NCBI GenBank assembly: GCA_016937825.1
Contig: JAFGVT010000087.1
Span: 1-6,018, forward strand
Direction of reading: 5' to 3'
Source: Fidelibacterota bacterium
Lineage (GTDB): Bacteria > Fidelibacterota > Fidelibacteria > Fidelibacterales > Fidelibacteraceae
DNA length: 6,018 nucleotides
Part shown: positions 1 to 5,314 of the stretch, piece by piece
Position numbering within the stretch: the first letter of the stretch is position 1
How the letters are laid out: every line of letters begins with the position of its first letter
Translations under genes and position numbers: made by a program
The notes under the pieces: generated by a model
The model's input: the letters and a program-made list of their open reading frames with translations, nothing else
What the model was told of the DNA's origin: nothing
Database searches by the model: none

Positions 1-452
1 ATTCCATGCTGCGGAATATTCTCTACGCTCTGGGCGGGATCACCGCCCTGATCTTCGCCTCAAAGGCGATCATCGACGGCGCTTCCCGCATCGCCGAACA
101 CTTCGGCATCTCGCAGATCGTCATCGGCATGACCGTGGTCGCCGTGGGAACGTCCCTGCCGGAACTCGCCGCCAGCATCATGGCCCAGGTCAAGAACGAA
201 TCGGACATCTCGATCGGGAACGTGATCGGTTCGAACCTGTTCAACATGTTCTTCGTAGCCGGCGGCGCCGCCGCGGTAAAAGGACTTCCGATCAACCTGT
301 CGATCTATACCTTTGAAGTGCCCTACATGCTGATCTTCAGCCTGCTCCTCTTCCCCGTTATTTTCATTTCCAAGGGCATCAGCCGCCTCCATGCGGCGGG
401 ACTCCTGTTGCTGTACGTCTCCTTCGTCCTTATCTCCTTTCTCTGGCGCTGA
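1..452 (+). CDS. Na+/Ca2+ exchanger-family (CaCA) membrane antiporter, C-terminal part, 5' end outside window
   Basis: This is the C-terminal half of a cation/Ca2+ antiporter of the CaCA superfamily (bacterial YrbG-like), an inner-membrane protein that exchanges Ca2+ against Na+ or H+. Family members carry two homologous alpha repeats; only the second is present. Counting from the Met codon at position 6, it shows the ion-site motif GTSLPELAAS (residues 48-57) and GNVIGSNLFN (71-80), with the acidic Glu of PEL retained. Hydrophobic segments follow at about 104-121 and 131-147, ending in a TGA stop at 450-452. The frame is open to the left edge with no stop before position 6, and the first alpha repeat is absent, so the Met at 6 is almost certainly internal and the gene is truncated by the window, not by mutation. 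The next gene begins one base after the stop, so the two are probably co-transcribed, but no functional link to the wall genes is evident. Confidence 0.88.
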   Translation, partial: SMLRNILYALGGITALIFASKAIIDGASRIAEHFGISQIVIGMTVVAVGTSLPELAASIMAQVKNESDISIGNVIGSNLFNMFFVAGGAAAVKGLPINLSIYTFEVPYMLIFSLLLFPVIFISKGISRLHAAGLLLLYVSFVLISFLWR

Positions 453-453
453 C

Positions 454-1179
454 ATGGAGTATAAACGCGTCCCCCCCTACACCCATTCTTCGGGCATTTA
501 CGACCACCTGATGGCCGATGTCGACTACGAAGGCTGGTGCGACTATATCGCCGACCTGGCGGAGTCCTTCGGGTTCGGCACCGCGTCGGTCTATGATCTT
601 TCCTGCGGCACCGGGACCTTTCTGAATCTGTTCCCGGCCGCCAAAAAATACGGCATCGACCTTTCGGAACCCATGATCCGCGTCGCAAAGGCACTGCATC
701 CCGGCATTCGTTTTTCAACCGGCAACATGCTGCGCCCGCCCCTGAAAAACGTGGACCTTTACGTCAATATCCACGACGCGCTGAATTATATTTCGTCCTT
801 TGACGCGGTCCGGGACCATATCCGCTATATGGCGAAGCACCTTAAGCCGGGACAGACCTATGTCTTCGACTTTGCCATGCGGGGCGTGATCAACGAATAC
901 TTTACCGACACCTCCTATGAAGACACCTCGCCGGCAGGGATCTCCTTTAAGCGGCAAAACACCTTTGATGAAAAGAAAAACATCGCCGTGACCGACCTGT
1001 ATATCTATTACCCGGACGGAAGGGCGTTTCACGAACAGCATCACCAGTATATCTTCGATTACCGTGAAATTGTGAAATTGTCCGTGGAATTTCCTTCAAG
1101 AAGCTTTATATTCCTCGAAGAGTTTACCTTTGATGAAGCTCATGAAGCCTCAAACCGGATGCTTGTCGTGATGCAATGA
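454..1179 (+). CDS. class I SAM-dependent methyltransferase (substrate unknown)
   Basis: A 241-residue cytosolic methyltransferase with a Rossmann-like SAM-binding fold. Motif I is at residues 46-57 (VYDLSCGTGTFL), the acidic residue binding the SAM ribose is expected at D69 in YGIDLSEPMI, the motif around 100-113 (VDLYVNIHDALNYI) fits motif IV, and HLKPGQTYVFDF (129-140) is the usual strand after it. The N terminus (SGIYDHLMADVDYEGWCDYI) resembles the YqeM-like group of small-molecule methyltransferases; the substrate cannot be read from sequence. I chose ATG 454, one base after the preceding stop, because an upstream in-frame ATG at 391 would add 21 unlike residues inside the antiporter gene. 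No clear Shine-Dalgarno sequence precedes it, so translation may be coupled to the upstream gene. Its TGA overlaps the ftsE ATG (ATGA at 1176-1179), tying its expression to ftsEX. Confidence 0.88.
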   Translation: MEYKRVPPYTHSSGIYDHLMADVDYEGWCDYIADLAESFGFGTASVYDLSCGTGTFLNLFPAAKKYGIDLSEPMIRVAKALHPGIRFSTGNMLRPPLKNVDLYVNIHDALNYISSFDAVRDHIRYMAKHLKPGQTYVFDFAMRGVINEYFTDTSYEDTSPAGISFKRQNTFDEKKNIAVTDLYIYYPDGRAFHEQHHQYIFDYREIVKLSVEFPSRSFIFLEEFTFDEAHEASNRMLVVMQ

Positions 1180-1886
1180 TTCAATTTAGCCAAGTCACCG
1201 TGAACTACGGGTACGTCCCCGGCGCGCTGAAAGACATCAATCTTCAGCTGCGCGACGGCGATTTCACCCTCCTGATCGGACCCACCGGGTCCGGCAAGTC
1301 GACGCTTTTACGTCTGATCTATATGGACATCCTTCCCTCATCGGGAACCGTGACCGTGGACAAATGGTCCTCCTACCGGATATCTCCCCGTCAGATCAAT
1401 GTTCTCAGGAGAAATATCGGCGTGGTTTTCCAGGATTTCAAGCTGATCGAGAACATGAGCGTTTTTGACAACGTCGCCCTGCCCCTTGTCATCGAAGGCT
1501 ACCGCCGCAAATACATCATCCGCCTCGTCCGCCTTCTGCTGGACGAAGTGAACATGCTGCAGAGCGAGCGCCAACAGGCCTCGACGCTCAGCCTGGGCGA
1601 AAAACAGCGCGTCGCCATCGCACGCGCCATGGCCAAGAACCCCTTCGTGATCATTGCGGACGAACCCACCGGCAACCTGGACCGGGAGGCCTCCCGGAAC
1701 GTGCTTTCCCTGCTGGAACGCATCCATCAGAACGGGACCTCCGTGATCATGGCCACGCACGATTACGAGCTCATCAAGGACACACCCTACCGGAGGATCT
1801 ATATGGAAAACGGGCAGATACTGCCGCCGGACCGGACATTTTCTCCCCTGAATCAGCGCATCAATCTTCTGGCGGACCTCCAATGA
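1176..1886 (+). CDS. ftsE: cell division ATP-binding protein FtsE
   Basis: A 236-residue ABC ATPase, the cytoplasmic half of the FtsEX complex, which uses ATP to drive a conformational change in FtsX and so control peptidoglycan hydrolysis at division or elongation. Visible motifs: Walker A GPTGSGKST (residues 35-43), Q-loop Q86 in VVFQDF, signature LSLGE (138-142), Walker B VIIADEP with catalytic E163, D-loop GNLD (166-169) and switch His195 in MATHD. The immediate downstream FtsX separates it from related ABC ATPases such as LolD and MacB. Length is typical for FtsE (about 220-230) with a slightly longer C-terminal tail (residues 219-236). The signature has Leu140 where Gly is usual. The gene overlaps the methyltransferase by 4 bases and ftsX by 4 bases, implying translational coupling; no good ribosome binding site is seen before its ATG. 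Confidence 0.95.
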   Translation: MIQFSQVTVNYGYVPGALKDINLQLRDGDFTLLIGPTGSGKSTLLRLIYMDILPSSGTVTVDKWSSYRISPRQINVLRRNIGVVFQDFKLIENMSVFDNVALPLVIEGYRRKYIIRLVRLLLDEVNMLQSERQQASTLSLGEKQRVAIARAMAKNPFVIIADEPTGNLDREASRNVLSLLERIHQNGTSVIMATHDYELIKDTPYRRIYMENGQILPPDRTFSPLNQRINLLADLQ

Positions 1887-2761
1887 AATTCTTCTTCATC
1901 CTGCGTCAGACATTCAACAACCTTTGGCGGGAACGCACCCCGGTCGTGGCTACCGTTCTGACCATCTGCATCGCGCTGACGATCCTGATCGCCCTCTTCG
2001 AGGTCAGCTGGGCGCTTTACGGCCAGTTGAGCGACCTGAAGAGCAATCTGGTCATTGAGGTCTACCTTGATCCCGCCCTGTCGGAAAAACAGGCCGCCGC
2101 GATCCAAAAACAACTCGAGCAATACCACACCATCGAACGCATCCGTTTTATTTCCAAGGAGACCGCCGCGGACATCTTCCGCGAGGAGTTCGGGGAGAAC
2201 ATTAGGGATATTCTGGACGAGAATCCGCTTCCCATCTCCTTTGAAATACGCCTGCTCCCGGAATACAACCACCCCGGCTACATGTCGTTGTTCAAAAAGC
2301 AGGTCGAGAGCATTTCCGGCGTCGACGAGGTGCACTACCGCCATGCCGTGATCGAGAAACTGGAACAGATCACCGAGGCGATCATGGTCTCGGGGATCTT
2401 CGTCCTGATCATCCTGGTCTTCGCCATGAACCTGCTGATCCGCAACACGATCAAGCTGTCCGTCTACGCCAAGCGCCGGCAGATCGAGATCATGAAGATC
2501 CTGGGCGCCGGGAACATGCTGATCCGCATGCCTTTTATCCTCGAAGGCGCGTTTGAGGGGCTTATCGGAGGCATTTTGTCCGCAACCGGACTGATCATCA
2601 TGCATAAATTCATCGCCAGCAGTTTTACCCTTGTGACGTATTCACTGCACACTTACAAGCTGATATGGGTCTACACCCTCTCCCTCGGGATCCTGATCGG
2701 ACTGCTGACCTCGGCAGGATCCGTCGGAAAATTCGTTAACAAGATCTTTTCCAAAAAATAA
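1883..2761 (+). CDS. ftsX: cell division protein FtsX (ABC transporter-like permease)
   Basis: A 292-residue inner-membrane protein, partner of FtsE. It has the FtsX layout: a short cytoplasmic N terminus, TM1 at about 20-42, a periplasmic domain at about 45-165, then TM2 (168-188), TM3 (217-242) and TM4 (260-282), ending in a basic tail. The periplasmic domain contains the family-typical NPLPISFEI (114-122), and the cytoplasmic loop after TM2 has RRQIEIMKILGAG (198-210), the coupling segment expected to contact FtsE. In model bacteria the periplasmic domain recruits a peptidoglycan hydrolase or its activator (EnvC in E. coli, CwlO in B. subtilis, PcsB in pneumococcus). No such gene follows here; two NamZ-family lipoproteins do. 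The ATG overlaps the ftsE stop (ATGA at 1883-1886). The stop is TAA at 2759-2761. Confidence 0.95.
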   Translation: MKFFFILRQTFNNLWRERTPVVATVLTICIALTILIALFEVSWALYGQLSDLKSNLVIEVYLDPALSEKQAAAIQKQLEQYHTIERIRFISKETAADIFREEFGENIRDILDENPLPISFEIRLLPEYNHPGYMSLFKKQVESISGVDEVHYRHAVIEKLEQITEAIMVSGIFVLIILVFAMNLLIRNTIKLSVYAKRRQIEIMKILGAGNMLIRMPFILEGAFEGLIGGILSATGLIIMHKFIASSFTLVTYSLHTYKLIWVYTLSLGILIGLLTSAGSVGKFVNKIFSKK

Positions 2762-2800
2762 GACCGGGGACATGAAGCCGGGGGATCGAAACGATCGATA

Positions 2801-2805
2801 AGGAG
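2801..2805 (+). promoter_or_regulatory. ribosome binding site of the first NamZ-like gene
   Basis: AGGAG lies 6 bases before the ATG at 2812, in the context ATAAGGAGATCACGATG (2798-2814). It is the first strong Shine-Dalgarno sequence in the window: the upstream genes rely on overlaps. The same block recurs before the second paralog. The 50-base gap from ftsX shows no convincing promoter or terminator, so read-through from ftsX is likely. Confidence 0.8.
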
Positions 2806-2811
2806 ATCACG

Positions 2812-4038
2812 ATGCGGCATAAAATTCTTCTTCCGCTGCTTGCGTTCGCTCTCTTCCTTACGGGCTGTTCCGTGCGGACCGGCCTTGACAACGCCGCCAA
2901 AGCCGATTTCTCCATGTTCAGGGGAAAGAACGTGGGGGTGGTCGCGAACCATACCTCCCTGGACCGGCACGGGAATCATGTTGCGGACCTTCTGCATCAA
3001 AGCGAAGGCCTTACCCTGAAAGCCATTCTGGCGCCCGAACACGGGTTCCGGGGGACCACGGAACGCGGCGTCCACATTGAGCGGGAGACCGACGAGAAAA
3101 CCGGCGTTCCCGTCCTGAGCATTTACGGCAGCACACGGAAACCCACGCCGGAAATGCTCGCAGGCCTTGACGTGCTCGTTTTCGACATTCAGGATGTCGG
3201 CGCCCGCTTCTACACCTACATTTCAACGATGTTCAATATCCTGGAGGCCGCGGCCGAGAATAACATTCCGGTTTATATCCTCGACCGGCCGAATCCCATC
3301 GGCCGTCTCGCCGAAGGCCCCGTGATGCAGCCCGGCTACACCTCCTTCGTCGGCATGTTCGCCATTCCCCTCCGCCACGGCATGACCGTCGGCGAACTGG
3401 CGCTGATGATCCGCGACAAGGGCTGGATCAACGCGGCCGACAAGCTGGACCTTCAGATCGTCAGAATGTCCAACTGGAACCCGGAAAAAAGCTACGAAAC
3501 GACAAAACTCCCCTGGGTCGCCCCTTCCCCGAATATCCGCAATCTGAACGAAGCGCTGGTCTATCCGGGCACCTGCCTGTTCGAGGGAACGAACTTTTCC
3601 GAAGGCCGCGGGACCCTGTACCCCTTTGAATGGGTCGGGGCATCCTACATGAAGTCCGACGAGGTCATCCGCGCGCTTGAAGCGCGGAATATCCCCGGCA
3701 TTGACATCCGGCCGGTCGGCTTCACGCCGCAGGACATACCCGGAACGGCCATGGACCCGAAATTTGAGGGCGTCCCCTGCGAAGGCATCGCCCTGACGGT
3801 GACCGATCCCGTGCATTTCCGCTCGCTTGAGTTCGGTATTCACCTCATCGACGTGCTGAACACCCTCTATCCCGAAGATTTTTCCATCTCACGGCCGGAC
3901 TTTTTGGGACAGCTGTGGGGCAACGGCCGTGCCGTCGATATGTTCAACGCAAAACGGCCGGTGGCGGAGATCATCGGCAGTTACCGGGAAGAACTGGACG
4001 CATTTCTTGCGGAACGGGAAAAGTATTTGTTATATTAG
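2812..4038 (+). CDS. lipoprotein of the DUF1343 / NamZ family (GH171 exo-beta-N-acetylmuramidase), copy A
   Basis: A 408-residue predicted lipoprotein. NamZ (B. subtilis YbbC) removes N-acetylmuramic acid from the non-reducing end of peptidoglycan fragments; this copy is assigned to the family by sequence, and its activity is inferred. The signal peptide is short, with lipobox LTGC and lipidated Cys19; Ser at +2 suggests outer-membrane sorting under the Lol rule. Conserved blocks are VGVVANHT (41-48), APEHGFRG (74-81, Glu76 a candidate catalytic acid), FDIQDVGARFYTYIST (124-139), DRPNPIGR (158-165), EGTNFSEGRGT (258-268) and PFEW (271-274). The Rossmann-like N-terminal part and the smaller C-terminal part both appear complete, and the protein ends in the block KYLLY. 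It is about 60% identical to the next gene, nearly gap-free, and follows ftsX by 50 bases. It may act on wall fragments at the septum or in recycling; the substrate is not proven by sequence. Confidence 0.9.
   Translation: MRHKILLPLLAFALFLTGCSVRTGLDNAAKADFSMFRGKNVGVVANHTSLDRHGNHVADLLHQSEGLTLKAILAPEHGFRGTTERGVHIERETDEKTGVPVLSIYGSTRKPTPEMLAGLDVLVFDIQDVGARFYTYISTMFNILEAAAENNIPVYILDRPNPIGRLAEGPVMQPGYTSFVGMFAIPLRHGMTVGELALMIRDKGWINAADKLDLQIVRMSNWNPEKSYETTKLPWVAPSPNIRNLNEALVYPGTCLFEGTNFSEGRGTLYPFEWVGASYMKSDEVIRALEARNIPGIDIRPVGFTPQDIPGTAMDPKFEGVPCEGIALTVTDPVHFRSLEFGIHLIDVLNTLYPEDFSISRPDFLGQLWGNGRAVDMFNAKRPVAEIIGSYREELDAFLAEREKYLLY
4024..4038 (+). repeat. 15-base direct repeat, first copy, at the end of NamZ-like gene A
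   Basis: TATTTGTTATATTAG covers the last four sense codons and the stop of gene A. It is identical, base for base, to the last 15 bases of gene B (5295-5309), although the two genes are otherwise well diverged and GC-rich. It uses the TTG and TTA leucine codons, which are uncommon in the window. Confidence 0.85.
4028..4036 (+). promoter_or_regulatory. possible extended -10 promoter element before NamZ-like gene B
   Basis: TGTTATATT matches the sigma-70-type extended -10 (TG-N-TATATT). A weak -35-like TTGCGG lies 18 bases upstream at 4007-4012. A transcript would begin near 4043 and give a leader of about 43 bases with the ribosome binding site at 4075-4079. The motif also encodes the conserved C terminus, so it may be coincidence; the -10 rules of this organism are unknown. 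Confidence 0.3.
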
Positions 4039-4074
4039 TCTTGCTGAGAGATCGAGAACCTGACACAAGCATAA

Positions 4075-4079
4075 AGGAG
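4075..4079 (+). promoter_or_regulatory. ribosome binding site that decides the start of NamZ-like gene B
   Basis: AGGAG stands 3 bases before an ATG at 4083 and 6 bases before an ATG at 4086. Copy A has the same block with the same 6-base spacing and reads ACG where copy B reads ATG at 4083. This points to 4086 as the true start; the ATG at 4083 is probably a point change in the leader. With 4086 the lipobox Cys is residue 19 in both paralogs. Confidence 0.8.
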
Positions 4080-4085
4080 ATCATG

Positions 4086-5309
4086 ATGTTACAGAAAGCC
4101 GCCATGCTGCTGACCGTATCCGCCCTGGCCCTGATGGGCTGTTCGGCAAGGACCGGTCTTGACAACGCCCAAAAGGAAGGATTCCCGATGTTCAAAGGCA
4201 AGAGCGTCGGCGTTGTGACCAACCATACGGGGGTCAACCGGGACGGCGAGCATCTCGTCGATCTGCTGCACGCCTCCGACGAAGTGACCCTGAAAGCGAT
4301 CTTTGCGCCCGAACACGGGTTCCGCGGAGACGAGGAAGGCGGTATCCACCTGGAAAACAATATCGATCCCCGTTCCGGCGCCCCGATATACAGCATTTAC
4401 GGCACCCTGCGCAAACCCACCGAAGCAATGCTGGAGGGCATCGACGTCCTGATCTTCGACATTCAGGATGTCGGGGCACGATTCTACACCTATATCTCCA
4501 CCATGGGGTATATCATGGAATCCGGTGCGGAAAACGGGATCCCGGTCTATATCATGGACCGTCCCAATCCGATCGGACGGCTGGCCGAAGGCCCCATCAT
4601 GCAGCAGGAGCACATGTCCTTCATCGGGAAATATCCCATTCCCATCCGGCACGGGATGAGCGTGGGCGAACTGGCACTGATGATCAGGGATAAAGGCTGG
4701 ATCAACGACGCGGACAAGCTCGAGCTGCACATCGTGGAATGCAAAAGCTGGGATCCCGGAAAGCCCTTTGACAAGACCGGCATGGCATGGATCGACCCCT
4801 CGCCCAACATGCGCAACGTCAACGAAGCGCTGCTGTATCCGGGCATGTGCCTGTTCGAAGCGACCAATTTTTCCGACGGCCGCGGCACCGAACATCCCTT
4901 TGAATGGGTCGGCGCGGATTATATCAATTCCCAGGATGTCATCGCAGCGCTTGCCGAACGAAAGCTTTCCGGCATCCGGATGGAAGCGATCGAATACGTG
5001 CCCGTCGACATGCCGGGCTATGCCATGAACCCGAAATTCGAAGGAAAGACCTGTCAGGGGCTGAAGCTGAGCGTCACCGATCCCGTCAATTTCAAATCCG
5101 TCGAGTTCGGAGTTCACCTCATTCAGATCCTGCAGACACTCTATCCCGACGATTTCGTGATGTATGCGCCCCGCATGGGAAGAACCTGGGGGAACGGCGA
5201 TTTTTACACCGGAATACTTGCCGGAAAAAGCGCCGATGAGATCATTTCCGCTTATCAGCAAGAATTATCACAATTTATCAAGCTTCGTGAGAATTATTTG
5301 TTATATTAG
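4086..5309 (+). CDS. lipoprotein of the DUF1343 / NamZ family (GH171 exo-beta-N-acetylmuramidase), copy B
   Basis: A 407-residue tandem paralog of the preceding gene, about 60% identical by hand count and aligning without gaps through about residue 360; the only length difference is one residue near 361-371. It has its own signal peptide with lipobox LMGC and Cys19 followed by Ser, so it too is a predicted outer-membrane-type lipoprotein. Family blocks are all kept: VGVVTNHTG (41-49), APEHGFRG (74-81, Glu76 candidate catalytic acid), FDIQDVGARFYTYIST (124-139), DRPNPIGR (158-165), EATNFSDGRGT (258-268) and PFEW (271-274). Differences cluster in 81-100, 171-183, 217-235 and 281-309, likely surface or substrate-rim segments. 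The open frame extends back to 3915 inside copy A, but that extension would lose the signal peptide. As with copy A, muramidase activity is inferred from the family; different substrate preference of the two copies is possible. Confidence 0.9.
   Translation: MLQKAAMLLTVSALALMGCSARTGLDNAQKEGFPMFKGKSVGVVTNHTGVNRDGEHLVDLLHASDEVTLKAIFAPEHGFRGDEEGGIHLENNIDPRSGAPIYSIYGTLRKPTEAMLEGIDVLIFDIQDVGARFYTYISTMGYIMESGAENGIPVYIMDRPNPIGRLAEGPIMQQEHMSFIGKYPIPIRHGMSVGELALMIRDKGWINDADKLELHIVECKSWDPGKPFDKTGMAWIDPSPNMRNVNEALLYPGMCLFEATNFSDGRGTEHPFEWVGADYINSQDVIAALAERKLSGIRMEAIEYVPVDMPGYAMNPKFEGKTCQGLKLSVTDPVNFKSVEFGVHLIQILQTLYPDDFVMYAPRMGRTWGNGDFYTGILAGKSADEIISAYQQELSQFIKLRENYLLY
5295..5309 (+). repeat. 15-base direct repeat, second copy, at the end of NamZ-like gene B
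   Basis: TATTTGTTATATTAG, identical to 4024-4038, covers the last four sense codons and stop of gene B. The bases following the two copies differ, so the exact match stops at the stop codon. Confidence 0.85.
5299..5307 (+). promoter_or_regulatory. possible extended -10 promoter element for der
   Basis: TGTTATATT is an extended -10-like motif ending 7 bases before the der ATG, so a transcript from it would begin at about the ATG itself and be leaderless or nearly so. No good -35 is seen at the right distance. The same motif occurs before gene B. Evidence is motif-only. Confidence 0.3.
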
Positions 5310-5314
5310 CCACT

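Larger units (their letters stand above)
2798..5309 (+). repeat. diverged tandem duplication of a lipoprotein gene with its ribosome binding site
   Basis: The unit 2798-4038 (leader plus gene A) is repeated as 4071-5309 (leader plus gene B). The proteins are about 60% identical, the leader block around AAGGAGATC is nearly identical, and two 20-base stretches are exactly shared: GCGCCCGAACACGGGTTCCG (3031-3050 and 4305-4324, coding APEHGF) and TTCGACATTCAGGATGTCGG (3181-3200 and 4455-4474, coding FDIQDVG). The duplication unit therefore probably ran from the leader through the stop codon. Confidence 0.8.

Noticed and set aside
391..453. Upstream ATG extending the methyltransferase by 21 residues
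   Set aside because: The extension lies inside the antiporter gene and reads as a Cys/Ser-rich shadow; the family N terminus begins at ATG 454.
1853..2605. A 250-codon open frame on the - strand opposite ftsX
   Set aside because: Its translation is rich in D, Q, H and E with no fold or motif, typical of the reverse frame of a hydrophobic membrane protein gene.
2784..2796. Inverted repeat GATCG-AAA-CGATC between ftsX and gene A, considered as a terminator or operator
   Set aside because: The stem is only 5 bp and no T-run follows, so it is not a terminator; an operator cannot be supported from one short palindrome.
4039..4074. Gap between the two lipoprotein genes searched for a terminator or small RNA
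   Set aside because: No stem with a T-run and no other structure was seen; it looks like an ordinary short leader.
3915..4085. Upstream in-frame extension of NamZ-like gene B into gene A
   Set aside because: It would bury the signal peptide and lipobox in the protein; a strong ribosome binding site and the paralog alignment place the start at 4086.
4089..5261. A 390-codon open frame on the - strand, antisense to NamZ-like gene B
   Set aside because: It mirrors the codon structure of gene B, has no recognisable domain and no plausible ribosome binding site; a similar shadow lies opposite gene A (3223-3843).
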